From Phyllobacterium zundukense (lineage in GTDB: Bacteria > Pseudomonadota > Alphaproteobacteria > Rhizobiales > Rhizobiaceae): DNA of 64,000 nt. Below are positions 18,662 to 27,758 of the stretch, piece after piece. The stretch is taken from assembly GCF_002764115.1 (NCBI RefSeq), contig NZ_CP017943.1:522379-586378 (forward strand). The letters are read 5' to 3'. The notes below the pieces were generated by a model. It did no database searches. It was given only the letters and a program-made list of their open reading frames with translations, and was not told the DNA's origin. Position 1 is the first letter of the stretch, and each line of letters starts with the position of its first letter. A program made the position numbers and the translations under genes.

Positions 18662-20158
18662 ATGACTTCGCAACCGATCAATTGGCATGGTGAAGCCGCC
18701 AATCTGACTTTCCGCAACAATGCTTTTATCGACGGTAAATTCGTTTCCGCTCAATCCGGTGATGTGTTCGACGCAATCAATCCAGCAAACGGAAAGATAT
18801 TGACCAAAGTAGCGTCCTGCGATGTGGCCGACGTTGATATCGCTGTGCATTCAGCGCGCAAGGCCTTTGAGGCGGGCGTATGGTCGCGTCGCAGCCCGGC
18901 AGAGCGCAAGAAGGTCCTCCAGCGGTTTGCCGAACTCATGTATAAACACGCTGACGAGCTCGCTTTGCTCGAGACCCTTAACATGGGTAAGCCCATCAGT
19001 GATGCACGGTCGATCGATGTCCCCGGTTCCGCAAACACCATCGCCTGGTATGCCGAGGCTATCGACAAAATCTACGACGAGATCGCGCCTACGGGACACG
19101 GCGCGCTTGGAATGATCACACGGGAAGCGGTCGGTGTTGTTGCGGCGGTGGTTCCCTGGAATTTCCCCCTGTTGATGGCATGCTGGAAGCTCGGCCCGTC
19201 GCTTGCGGCTGGCAACTCGGTGATCCTCAAGCCAGCGGAGCAGTCTCCTCTGTCAGCACTTCGTCTGGCAGAGTTGGCTAGTGAGGCTGGCGTTCCCGAT
19301 GGCGTCTTCAATGTGGTGACCGGTCTCGGCGAAACTGCAGGCAGGGCGCTCGGCCTGCACATGGACGTCGACATCGTCACGTTCACCGGATCGACAGAGG
19401 TCGGGAAGCTCTTCATGGGTTATTCGGGCCAATCCAACCTGAAGCGCATTGCCTTGGAATGCGGCGGTAAAACCCCGCATATCGTCATGGCGGACTGCGC
19501 CAATCTCGACGAGGCAGCGACGGCGGCCGCATTCGGCATCTTCTTTAATCAGGGTGAAGTGTGCAACGCCGGGTCCCGCCTGCTCGTGGACCGCAAGATC
19601 AAAGACGCGTTTGTCGAAAAAGTCATCGCTGTCGGAAAGACCCTAATCCCCGGCGATCCTCTCGACCCGCAGACCAAGATGGGCGCGATCGTCAGCAAGA
19701 ACCAGTTGGACCGCGTCCTGGATTATATTGAGGTTGGCAGCAAGGAAGGGGCGACGCTGCTTTCCGGCGGCAAGCAGCATCTCACCGAGACAGGCGGCTA
19801 CTTCGTTGAGCCCACCGTGTTTGACGGCGTTACCAACTCGATGCGCATCGCGCAGGAAGAAATCTTCGGACCGGTGCTCGCGACGATTTCATTTGCCGAT
19901 ACGGACGAAGCCGTCAGGATCGCCAACGACACGATATATGGCCTCGCGGCGGCCGTGTGGACAGACAATATTGACACCGCACTGTCGACCGCACGCCGCC
20001 TTCGGGCAGGATCCGTATGGGTCAATAACTTTGACGAAAGCAATATCACCGTTCCGTTCGGCGGATACAAGCAGTCGGGGTTTGGCCGGGACAAGTCCCT
20101 TCATGCGATCGACAAATACACCGAGCTTAAGACCACTTGGATCAAGATCCGCGCCTGA
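18662..20158 (+). CDS. Aldehyde dehydrogenase, PuuC-like
   Basis: NAD(P)-dependent aldehyde dehydrogenase of 498 residues. Motifs: VPWNFPLLMACWK near residue 165, FTGSTEVG near 240, glutamate in ALECGGKTPH near 265 and the catalytic cysteine in NQGEVCNAGSR near 298. The wording is closest to gamma-glutamyl-gamma-aminobutyraldehyde and betaine/aminobutyraldehyde dehydrogenases. ATG at 18662 follows GAGAAAGG; an upstream start at 18593 would overlap the inverted repeat. It would oxidise the aldehyde made by the DAO-type or TMADH-like enzyme next to it. Confidence 0.87.
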   Translation: MTSQPINWHGEAANLTFRNNAFIDGKFVSAQSGDVFDAINPANGKILTKVASCDVADVDIAVHSARKAFEAGVWSRRSPAERKKVLQRFAELMYKHADELALLETLNMGKPISDARSIDVPGSANTIAWYAEAIDKIYDEIAPTGHGALGMITREAVGVVAAVVPWNFPLLMACWKLGPSLAAGNSVILKPAEQSPLSALRLAELASEAGVPDGVFNVVTGLGETAGRALGLHMDVDIVTFTGSTEVGKLFMGYSGQSNLKRIALECGGKTPHIVMADCANLDEAATAAAFGIFFNQGEVCNAGSRLLVDRKIKDAFVEKVIAVGKTLIPGDPLDPQTKMGAIVSKNQLDRVLDYIEVGSKEGATLLSGGKQHLTETGGYFVEPTVFDGVTNSMRIAQEEIFGPVLATISFADTDEAVRIANDTIYGLAAAVWTDNIDTALSTARRLRAGSVWVNNFDESNITVPFGGYKQSGFGRDKSLHAIDKYTELKTTWIKIRA

Positions 20159-20216
20159 TTCAGGCGACCACTCAACAGCCGGTCACATTCCGTAGCAGAT
20201 AGATTAGGGGCTTATA

Positions 20217-22277
20217 GTGCGCGATCCGCGTTTTGATATCTTGTTTGAAGCGGTCCAGATCGGACCCCATACGGCGCGTAACCGGTTCTACCAGACTCCG
20301 CACTGCAACGGCATGGGCAATCTGCGTCCCCAGGCCCACGCCGCCATGCGCGGCGTGAAGGCTGAGGGAGGTTGGGCGGTCGTCAACACGGAACACTGCT
20401 CGGTACATCCCTCGGGCGACCTCATGCCCGAAGTCCTTCAGATGTTATGGGATGACGGGGACATTCCGCCGCTCGCGCTCATGGTTGATGCTGTTCACGA
20501 GCACGGCTCACTTGCGGGCGTCCAGCTTGCCTATCCCGCATATTACAACGCTAACAGGCTCACCCGCGACGTTCCGCTTGGCCCAATGGACCGTCCTGTC
20601 AGCGGTCATCATCCTATCCAGGTTCGGGCGATGGACAAGCAGGATATCCGGAATCTTCTTGGCTGGTGGAAGGCAGCGGCCAACAGGGCGCGGAAAGCGG
20701 GTTTCGACATCCTCAATGTTGACGCCAATTTTTCCACGATTGCCTTCCAGTTCCTTTCGCCACGAAACCAGCGTACCGATGAATATGGCGGCTCCCTCAA
20801 GAACCGTATCCGTCTCTTGAAAGAGCTGATCGAGGTCACCCGCGAGGGCGGAAGCGACCAATGTGCCGTCAGCGTCCGTCTCATTGTGGACGAGCTTTTT
20901 GGAAATTTGGGCTTGCGGGCACCGGATGAAGGTATTGAAGCCATCGGGATGCTTGCAGAACTGCCGGATCTCTGGGATCTCGTGATCGGCACGTGGGCGG
21001 ACGACTCCCCCACATCACGGTTCGCACCTGAAAACGATCACGAGCCGTTCATGGTCGGCGTCAAGGCGGTCACCACTAAGCCCGTCATCGGAGTCGGCCG
21101 TTTCACTTCCCCGGACACAATGGCCAGCCTTATTCGCCGCGGCGTTCTGGACATGATTGGCGCGGCGCGGCCGTCTATCGCGGACCCCTTTCTGCCCAAA
21201 AAAATCGAGGAAGGACGATACGAAGACATTCGCGAATGCATCGGCTGCAATATTTGCGTATCCAGCCATTTCGCCATGACGAACCTGCGCTGTACGCAAA
21301 ACCCTACGATGGGCGAAGAATGGCGCCGCGGTTGGCATCCTGAGCGGATCGCACCAAAGAAGCAGGACAAGAGCGTTCTCGTGGTAGGCGGCGGTCCGGC
21401 CGGACTCGAGTGTGCCCGTGCTTTGGGCGAGCGCGGGTATCGAGTTACTTTGGCTGAGCGCGAAACGAAGCTCGGCGGCAGAGTGACGCTCGAAGGCGAA
21501 CTGCCTGGTTTGCGGGAATGGCTGCGGGTTCGCGACTGGCGTGTTACGCAATTAAACAAGCTTGCGAACGTCGAGGTCTATGTCGGAAGCGAACTGACCG
21601 CTGCGGACGTCGCCGAATTTGATCCAGATCACGTAGTGATCGCAACGGGATCGCACTGGAGAGCTGACGGTATAGGTCGCGCCTCCCATCTTCCTTTAAA
21701 AATGGCAACGGCAATGCGGGTCTTTACTCCAGATGACATCATGCGCGGCGTCAGCCCTAAGGGAAGGATCACCGTCTATGACGATGATCACTATTACATG
21801 GGTTCGGTGATTGCCGAGAAGCTGGCATTGGAGGGAAATGATGTCACTCTTATCACGCCAGCGTCTGACGTTTCGTCATTCTCAATAAACACGCTCGAAA
21901 ACATTCGGGTGGCACGGAGGTTGTTTGACCGCAACGTCAAAATGATAACGCACTCCAGCCTTGTCGAGGGTAAGAAGGATACGGTGCTCGTTGGTGATGT
22001 GCGAACGGGGGCAAGGGCGGAGTATTCTGCCGACGCCTTGGTTCTGGTCACCTCGCGTCTCCCGAATAGCCAGCTTTTCCACACGGTTAGCAGTCATTAC
22101 GGCCATACAGAAGGCAATCCGAAAGTATCTCGCATCGGCGATTGCAACGCGCCCGCAGCTATTTATGCGGCCGTCTATTCCGGGCACCGGTTTGCCGAGG
22201 AATTCGACGTCGACACTCCGCTGCTGCGCCGCGAGCGGATCGACCTCATTAAATCGGGAGCGATTGCCGACTGCTGA
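20217..22277 (+). CDS. Trimethylamine/dimethylamine dehydrogenase-like iron-sulfur flavoenzyme
   Basis: Protein of 686 residues with the TMADH architecture: an old-yellow-enzyme-type FMN barrel, a 4Fe-4S site, then ADP/FAD-type Rossmann domains (VLVVGGGPAGLECARALG near residue 387). Cys30 in FYQTPHC matches the cysteine that carries 6-S-cysteinyl FMN, and the cluster cysteines appear as CIGCNIC plus a fourth Cys 12 residues on. The substrate-site residues known from TMADH are changed: Tyr60 reads His, Tyr169 reads Asp, His172 reads Phe and Trp355 reads His. The reaction is therefore probably oxidative N-demethylation of another amine, for example a carboxylated one (inference). The GTG start at 20217 follows TTAGGGG. 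Confidence 0.85.
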   Translation: MRDPRFDILFEAVQIGPHTARNRFYQTPHCNGMGNLRPQAHAAMRGVKAEGGWAVVNTEHCSVHPSGDLMPEVLQMLWDDGDIPPLALMVDAVHEHGSLAGVQLAYPAYYNANRLTRDVPLGPMDRPVSGHHPIQVRAMDKQDIRNLLGWWKAAANRARKAGFDILNVDANFSTIAFQFLSPRNQRTDEYGGSLKNRIRLLKELIEVTREGGSDQCAVSVRLIVDELFGNLGLRAPDEGIEAIGMLAELPDLWDLVIGTWADDSPTSRFAPENDHEPFMVGVKAVTTKPVIGVGRFTSPDTMASLIRRGVLDMIGAARPSIADPFLPKKIEEGRYEDIRECIGCNICVSSHFAMTNLRCTQNPTMGEEWRRGWHPERIAPKKQDKSVLVVGGGPAGLECARALGERGYRVTLAERETKLGGRVTLEGELPGLREWLRVRDWRVTQLNKLANVEVYVGSELTAADVAEFDPDHVVIATGSHWRADGIGRASHLPLKMATAMRVFTPDDIMRGVSPKGRITVYDDDHYYMGSVIAEKLALEGNDVTLITPASDVSSFSINTLENIRVARRLFDRNVKMITHSSLVEGKKDTVLVGDVRTGARAEYSADALVLVTSRLPNSQLFHTVSSHYGHTEGNPKVSRIGDCNAPAAIYAAVYSGHRFAEEFDVDTPLLRRERIDLIKSGAIADC

Positions 22278-22349
22278 CCGCCTTAGTCAGGATCGACGAG
22301 CCGTCTCACGCAAGAAGGCGTCGATCCATGCCATGTTGAGGAGAACACC

Positions 22350-23666
22350 ATGCCAAATAAAACGAATACAAAATCGGCCGAACTGTACGAGCGCGCCAAA
22401 CGAGTCATGCCTGGGGGAAACACACGGACAACCGTCTTCCGCACGCCGCACCAATTCTACGCCCAGAGGGGCGACGGCTGCCGCATCACAGACGTGGACG
22501 GCAACGTCCGCATTGACGCTGTCGGTAACTTTACCGCCCTGATCCATGGATACGGGAATAAACGTATTCTGGATGCAGCCCGTTCCCAGATCGAGGTCGG
22601 TCCCTGTTACGGCATGTCAACAGAGAGCGAGATCCGGTTGTCGGAGCTGCTCTGCGAGCGTCTTCCCTCCGTGGAGCAGCTTCGATACACCAATTCGGGC
22701 ACCGAAGCCGTCATGAATGCCATCAAAGCGGCGCGTGCCTATACGGGACGCTCCAAGATTGCTAAATGTGAAGGCGCCTACCATGGCACCTATGATCCTG
22801 CCGAAGTAAGTCAGGACGCCGGTCCTTCGACCTGGGGCGATATCGAAAAGCCGAAAAGCGTACCGACTGCAAAAGGAACTCCACAGGGGGTCCTGGACGA
22901 CATCGTCGTCATTCCGTTCAACAATGTTACGGTGGCGGAGAAAATCCTGCGGGCGGAGGGCCATGCGCTAGCTGCGGTTCTAGTGGATGTCATGCCCAAC
23001 CGGGCAGGGCTCGTTCCGGCCAGACCGGATTTCCTGGCGATGCTGCGCCGCGTGACCCGCGAGTTCGGAGCTCTCTTGATCCTTGATGAGGTAATCACAT
23101 TCCGGCTTGGCTATAATGGCGCCCAGGGTCGTTTTGACGCCGATCCTGATTTTACAACGCTGGGCAAGGTAATTGGTGGGGGCTTTCCGATCGGGGCCAT
23201 CGGTGGCCGCGCAGAGGTGATGTCGGTTTTCGATCCGAGCAAAGGCGCGCCAGCCGTTCCCCACGGGGGCACCTTCAGTGCAAATCCAATGTCGATGATG
23301 TGCGGCATTGCCGCCGTTGAAGAATTGACGCCCGAAGCGTTCGAAAAACTCGAGAATCTAGGCCACCGCTTCGAACACGGCGTCCGCCAGCTGTTTCAGA
23401 TGCACGGAGTTGACGGCCAGGTGACAGGCATCGGCTCCTTGCGTCGAGTCCACATGACGAACGCTCCGCTGAGCGATTATCGGTCGACTTTCGCAGCTGC
23501 TGAAGGTCCGCAGCGTGTAGCGGCGCTCGCCAGAGCGCTTTTCGACGAAGGAGTGATGATCGCCGGCAATGGTCTCATGGCGTTCTCGACACCCATGAGA
23601 AAGGACGACATTGATGAGATCCTTTCAGGCTTCGACCGAGCCCTTAAAACTGTAGCAGCGCACTGA
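22350..23666 (+). CDS. Class III aminotransferase, glutamate-1-semialdehyde aminomutase-like
   Basis: PLP enzyme of 438 residues. The N-terminus RAKRVMPGGNTR is typical of the HemL-like branch, the PLP phosphate site is TNSGTEAVMNAIKAAR near residue 117, and the Schiff-base lysine lies in TTLGKVIGGGFPIGA near 273. A true HemL is unlikely because of the catabolic setting; a transaminase or aminomutase for an omega-amino acid is more plausible. It has a strong GAGGAG ribosome binding site and follows the flavoenzyme. Confidence 0.83.
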   Translation: MPNKTNTKSAELYERAKRVMPGGNTRTTVFRTPHQFYAQRGDGCRITDVDGNVRIDAVGNFTALIHGYGNKRILDAARSQIEVGPCYGMSTESEIRLSELLCERLPSVEQLRYTNSGTEAVMNAIKAARAYTGRSKIAKCEGAYHGTYDPAEVSQDAGPSTWGDIEKPKSVPTAKGTPQGVLDDIVVIPFNNVTVAEKILRAEGHALAAVLVDVMPNRAGLVPARPDFLAMLRRVTREFGALLILDEVITFRLGYNGAQGRFDADPDFTTLGKVIGGGFPIGAIGGRAEVMSVFDPSKGAPAVPHGGTFSANPMSMMCGIAAVEELTPEAFEKLENLGHRFEHGVRQLFQMHGVDGQVTGIGSLRRVHMTNAPLSDYRSTFAAAEGPQRVAALARALFDEGVMIAGNGLMAFSTPMRKDDIDEILSGFDRALKTVAAH

Positions 23667-23691
23667 CGCTCGTTCTTTAAAAGGAATTAAG

Positions 23692-24075
23692 ATGATCCGC
23701 GATCGCGTTGAAGTCACCAATAAGTGGGGTAATTTAATTGGTTACTCCCGCGCCGTGCGCGCGGGTAACCAAATCTTTGTATCCGGCACGGCGGCCTCGG
23801 GCCCTGATGGGGCGTTGCATCCAGGCGACGCACTTAGGCAGACTGAAGTCATTCTTGCTCGCATCAGTGAGGCTCTTGCGACAGTTGGTGCTGGGCTCGC
23901 CGATATCGTGGAGACTAGAATCTTCTTGCGCGACATGTCAGATTGGGAGGTCGTGGGGAAGGCACACGGTGCAGTCTTTGCTAATGTGCGCCCTGCGACA
24001 ACGATGGTACAGGCAGGTGGTCTCATCGACCCGGATTTTCTTGTTGAAATTGCAGCAACAGCAATTGTCGCCTAA
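23692..24075 (+). CDS. RidA/YjgF-family protein
   Basis: A 127-residue single-domain protein of the RidA family, which hydrolyses reactive enamine/imine intermediates released by PLP enzymes and amine oxidases. It has the family features FVSGTAA near residue 30, the SEALATVGAGLADIVETRIF segment and the C-terminal ATTMVQAGGLIDPDFLVEI with the substrate-binding arginine region before it. It closes the amine operon right behind the aminotransferase, a sensible place for an enamine deaminase. Confidence 0.9.
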   Translation: MIRDRVEVTNKWGNLIGYSRAVRAGNQIFVSGTAASGPDGALHPGDALRQTEVILARISEALATVGAGLADIVETRIFLRDMSDWEVVGKAHGAVFANVRPATTMVQAGGLIDPDFLVEIAATAIVA

Positions 24076-24636
24076 AGCAAGGAGCGTCGGTTATGAAGCC
24101 CCGCTCCGCACGCGAAACGGCAGCGATGCTGGGTGCGTGGCCTCGCCCGAAATGAAAGTCGCGGCATGCATCAGCGGGACGACCAACTTGGAAACCGACC
24201 TTTACTACAATCGACGCATCCTCGTCGGCGGTATATACGAAGTCTGGACCGGGCCGGATCCTCAACCGAATCTGGAACTGGTATCATGATAGACCTCGTC
24301 ATCGAAGAGCACTGCTCAGGCCGCAATGCCTACTTCGCAACGATTCCGTGTAGGAGATGTAACAGCCTGAAAACAGGTTAGCTATAGGCAAAAGCCAATC
24401 TCTAATGTCGATGATAGAACTACCTTTGATATGTACCGTGGGCAACAAGAGCCGCCTGTTCGCGATGTTCAGTTTCATCCATCCGACCTGACACAGCTTC
24501 TCTAATCAGTTCGCTGATGGTGTCCGGATTATTTCTCATTTTTGGAATGATGAACTTCGGTTTCGTTCGCGTATGCGCTTCGAAGATCGCATACTGGCTC
24601 ATGGAGAACTCGATCGGAATTCGGCCGCCGATACCT
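24076..24636. other. Gap without a supported gene
   Basis: About 560 bases. A 20-codon frame starting at 24093 (MKPRSARETAAMLGAWPRPK) has a fair AAGGAG signal but resembles nothing. A 78-codon minus-strand frame at 24420-24656 overlaps the transpeptidase end and has no recognisable domain. I see no hairpin terminator with a T-run. Confidence 0.4.
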
Positions 24637-25146
24637 TTAGTTGATGAACCGGACAACGACGCCCGGCTTCACCATTCCAGCTAGCTCCTCGGCGTCCCGG
24701 TTCGTCAGACGAACGCAGCCATGCGACCCGACTTTGTTGATAAGCTCGGGATCAGGCGTTCCATGAATGCCGTAGGTTGGCTCGGTTAGATCGATCCACA
24801 CACTTCCGACCGGCCCATTGGGGCCCTTGGGGATGGTGAGGACCTTGTCGTTCTTCCCTTGCTTAAAGTTGACCTTTGGGTTGTACCTAAAGACGGGCAT
24901 CCGCGCGACGCCCTTCACCTTGTGCGTACCCCGTGGAGAAGGATTGTCCTCGCTGCCAACCGTCGCGGGGTACGCCGCTAGTATGACATCACGATTATCG
25001 TAAGCCGTGACTTGCCCAGCCGTCTTGTCGGCTTCGATGCGGGCCACCTTTCCTTGGCGCGGGGGACCCGGCATTGCCACCTGGACTGTCTCTCCAGGGA
25101 CGAAATGCGAACCTGGATTAAGCGCAGTCAGCAGATCGATATGCAT
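24637..25146 (-). CDS. L,D-transpeptidase (YkuD domain), short form
   Basis: Cross-links peptidoglycan or attaches proteins to it through meso-DAP. The 169 residues contain an N-terminal DLLTALNPGSHF linker of LysM-like type and then the YkuD core, with YGIHGTPDP near residue 125 and the catalytic SHGCVRLTN near 141. Relatives normally have a signal peptide and a peptidoglycan-binding domain ahead of this. Upstream in frame there is a TGA stop about 12 codons before the first ATG, so the front is missing. It may be an N-terminally broken gene; without export it would not reach its substrate. Confidence 0.75.
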   Translation of the reverse strand: MHIDLLTALNPGSHFVPGETVQVAMPGPPRQGKVARIEADKTAGQVTAYDNRDVILAAYPATVGSEDNPSPRGTHKVKGVARMPVFRYNPKVNFKQGKNDKVLTIPKGPNGPVGSVWIDLTEPTYGIHGTPDPELINKVGSHGCVRLTNRDAEELAGMVKPGVVVRFIN

Positions 25147-25593
25147 TCCGCAAATCGGAATTTCGCGGTCACGGAAAACTGATCAACCCTGCCTGATACT
25201 GCGTCGATTGGCACCGGAGCAGGGATATGCTGAGACACCACTCCACTTTTGATGCCGCTAGGCTATATACAACCGCCTAATGGCTTGCCGATCGTTCCGT
25301 TGTGCTTGCCGACGGCAAGATCGCCGCTGATATCAATATTCGGCTTGAGCGCCCCCGCCGCCATTCGGATCCCGCGTTTGCCAAATTGCGAGCCCGCCTC
25401 CTTGCCGAGCTTGGCGTGGAGGAGACGGGCGAAGACCGCCGGGCAGCACCGCGGGCTGCGCTGCACGACAAGCAAACCCATCAGCCCGTTTCTGTTCCAT
25501 TTGGCGTTGGCGATTCAGCGCTGGCCGGGCGAACGTGGCTGAACCACTAAGCGATAGCTGTTTCCCTCCTGTTCCTTCTTCTGGATATTGCTC
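25147..25593. other. Region without a supported gene
   Basis: About 450 bases that probably held the front of the transpeptidase gene and other eroded sequence. Frames on both strands overlap and show no domain. Confidence 0.35.
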
Positions 25594-25710
25594 ATGACAA
25601 AACTTACCCGAACATCAATTTCCTGGAATGCCAATCGCCGGCAGTTTCTGGCATTCGGAGCAGGCGCACTTGCACTCGGATTGAACCCCGCATTGCTGCA
25701 AGGAGAAGAC
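25594..25710 (+). pseudogene. Tat-signal-peptide remnant of an exported protein
   Basis: The first codons read MTKLTRTSISWNANRRQFLA and continue as a hydrophobic stretch GAGALALGLNPALLQ, a clear twin-arginine signal with RRQFL. After about 40 residues the frame loses protein-like character, so only the leader of a Tat-exported protein, perhaps a binding protein, survives. Confidence 0.5.
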
Positions 25711-25864
25711 GCCAATTTCTCCGGTGTAACGTCGTGCGCTCGCATTTCGGTTACGAGGAAACCGAACTCGAAGAAGCGTTGGGCGTCTATGAGGCAATCT
25801 GACGGTTCGCAGCTTCCGGACCCGAATCCTTTTTTACTTCCCATCCCCAGAATTGGAGACATCC

Positions 25865-26152
25865 GTGAACTTGCTACATCTTGTTCAAGCATTCTCGCCA
25901 CCGCATCTGTCAGCCGACAACTGTCCAAAGATATCGTCGAAAGATTGAAGGCGGAGAGTCCCGCCACCTCCGTCACTTATCGTGACCTTGCTGCAAACCC
26001 GATTCCACATCTTTCGGGGGAGTATATCGCAGCTTCCACCGCTGCGGCCGGCCAGCATGACGGCGCGCTTCAGCATGATCTCGCCCAGAGTGCCGCGGTT
26101 CTGGAGGAGTTTCTGGCGGCTGATATCGTCGTGGTCGGAGTAGGGATGGGCG
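25865..26152 (+). pseudogene. azoR: FMN-dependent NADH-azoreductase remnant
   Basis: A GTG at 25865 opens with MNLLHL, then a one-base deletion moves the frame and the text continues SSILATASVSRQLSKDIVERL, VTYRDLAANPIPHL and LEEFLAADIVVVGVGM, the first 90 or so residues of AzoR. The C-terminal half, including the flavin-binding MYNF segment, is replaced by sequence antisense to the end of the amine oxidase gene. The break at about 26150 marks the border of the next gene block. Confidence 0.7.
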
Positions 26153-26206
26153 CAGACCTCAGTGACGTGGCCTTGTCCCTGCGCCCACCAATGGCACCAA
26201 AAACGC

Positions 26207-27553
26207 CTATCTGGCTCGATCCGGCCAATGGTTTTGAAGCAGAGCCGCGATATGTCGCCCGCTCGCGCAGGCGCCGCCTGTGTGGGACTGCGACAGATAA
26301 TCCCCGCAGAAGTACAGCCGGGAACGGTGATCCTGCTGCTGGTTAAGGAAGCCGCCCACCATTGTTGCATAGCCTGGATACCAGAGTGGCAGCATGTCAT
26401 CCCACCATTGCTCTGCAACCCCGCTAATCCTCTTGCTGATACCCGGATACAGTCTTTCTACCTCGTCTCGCACGTACTCATCGAGCCGATTTTGCCCACC
26501 TTCCCGTTCGATCTGCTCAGACAGTTCGGGAGTGATTTCGCACTGCAGGTACGGGGGCTGGTGATGGCCATCAGGCACAAGGTCATCGTGCGGCATCGCG
26601 TAAAACAAAGAGAATTTGCATTCGGACTGCCGTGTGAACCATCGGAAATGATGCTCGAGCGGGCCTGGTTCCAAGGCGTAGTAAATCCGGGCACCCCTGT
26701 TGTAGCGAACCTTCGAGAAGAAGCCGCGTTGCGCGCTGGTCAACCCATCGACGATCTCCGTCACTTTCGTGCCGGGAACTGCACACACCAGGAAATCAGC
26801 CTGCGTTGTCGAGCTGTGACCATTCTCGTCCCTATACGTCACCGAAACCCCTGGATCGTCGATTGCAATCGATGTTACGGTCGCCTTCAATTTGACCCTC
26901 AGTTTGCTGCTCAGTGTCCTCGTGAGATGACCAATCCCGGACTTGAACGATAGAAGATCAGCGTTCACGACGTGTCCGAGAAGACTGAGAAGGTACGCCT
27001 TCGAGATTTGTTCTGGCTCCCAGTGCCAAGGCGCTCGGAAGTATGGCTCGATGTAGTTTTCGAGGAATTCCTTACTGACTTTGCGGGAAATATAGTCGGC
27101 GACATTCTCGTCGTCGATGTGCGCAGCAGTATGCATCAAGCATGGATCGGTCTTCCGGCCGGCCTGAATCATGTCAGGCAAGAGGTTGGCTAGCTTGGCC
27201 TTGGTTTTGAGACCAAAGGCCGGATGAGTGAGCAGGAAAACCGGATCAAACGTCAGCTTGAGCTTATATTCGCGGCTTCCATTGTCGACCTTATATCCAC
27301 CGTTGCGATCGGGAAACACATAGAGGTCCTCCGTAAGTCCGAGTTCCTTCACAAGATCAAACATGACCTTGTTGAACGAAAAAAGCACCGATGCGCCGGT
27401 GTGGACATTTACGCCGCTGATGATACGGTCGGCCATACGCCCACCGGCAAACTCATCGCGCTCCAGAACCGTTACGTCCATGCCCGCTTTCTTCAAATCG
27501 TAGGCTGCCGACAGTCCGGCAATTCCGGCGCCGACGACGATCACCTTCGCCAT
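26207..27553 (-). CDS. FAD-dependent amine oxidase (protoporphyrinogen-oxidase-like fold), copy 1
   Basis: Flavin amine oxidase of 448 residues. The FAD motif VIVVGAGIAGLSAAYDL is followed by ERDEFAGGRM near residue 33, and the C-terminal FAD-contact segment is YFCGDYLSQSHTGGACASG near 420. No signal peptide is visible. The gene is divergent from the amine-binding protein gene, and both promoters carry the TAGAGTTGACTCTA-type operator. The substrate is unknown; a polyamine or a related imported amine is suggested by the neighbouring PotD-like importer. It is a diverged relative of the amine oxidase at 33564. Confidence 0.83.
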   Translation of the reverse strand: MAKVIVVGAGIAGLSAAYDLKKAGMDVTVLERDEFAGGRMADRIISGVNVHTGASVLFSFNKVMFDLVKELGLTEDLYVFPDRNGGYKVDNGSREYKLKLTFDPVFLLTHPAFGLKTKAKLANLLPDMIQAGRKTDPCLMHTAAHIDDENVADYISRKVSKEFLENYIEPYFRAPWHWEPEQISKAYLLSLLGHVVNADLLSFKSGIGHLTRTLSSKLRVKLKATVTSIAIDDPGVSVTYRDENGHSSTTQADFLVCAVPGTKVTEIVDGLTSAQRGFFSKVRYNRGARIYYALEPGPLEHHFRWFTRQSECKFSLFYAMPHDDLVPDGHHQPPYLQCEITPELSEQIEREGGQNRLDEYVRDEVERLYPGISKRISGVAEQWWDDMLPLWYPGYATMVGGFLNQQQDHRSRLYFCGDYLSQSHTGGACASGRHIAALLQNHWPDRAR

Positions 27554-27596
27554 GGATCTCTCCCATTTCGATGACAGCGGGAGGGTATCTGATCAA

Positions 27597-27602
27597 ATTA
27601 TA
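27597..27602 (-). promoter_or_regulatory. Possible -10 box of amine oxidase 1
   Basis: TATAAT on the minus strand overlaps the end of the operator at 27601-27614. The same geometry (operator running into TATTAT) occurs before amine oxidase 2. No good -35 box is visible. Confidence 0.45.
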
Positions 27603-27614
27603 GAGTCAATTCTT
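27601..27614 (-). promoter_or_regulatory. TetR-regulon operator, amine oxidase 1
   Basis: Minus-strand AAGAATTGACTCTA matches the consensus TAGAGTTGACTCTA at 12 of 14 positions. A weaker copy (9 of 14) begins 17 bases further upstream at 27618-27631. The near-identical AAGAATTGGCTCTA occurs at the amine oxidase 2 promoter. Confidence 0.65.
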
Positions 27615-27702
27615 TTTTAGAGCCCTGACTATGAATTCATAGCCAGTGCCCTTTGGCGCTCGTCCTCTTCTTCCCTACAAAGCCTGAAATGACCTCTTGA
27701 TG

Positions 27703-27733
27703 TAGAGTTAAATCTTTAATAGAGTTCACTCTA
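27703..27733 (+). promoter_or_regulatory. Tandem TetR-regulon operators, binding-protein gene
   Basis: TAGAGTTCACTCTA at 27720-27733 matches the consensus at 13 of 14 positions. A second copy, TAGAGTTAAATCTT (11 of 14), starts exactly 17 bases earlier at 27703. TTGATG at 27697-27702 lies 17 bases before the TAGAGT of the main site, so the operator may contain the -10 box. Confidence 0.7.
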
Positions 27734-27758
27734 GCAATGGCAAAAAGGGGAACGACAA

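Noticed and set aside
24420..24656. 78-codon minus-strand frame after the transpeptidase
   Set aside because: No recognisable motif, weak start, and it overlaps the transpeptidase gene; evidence is too thin.
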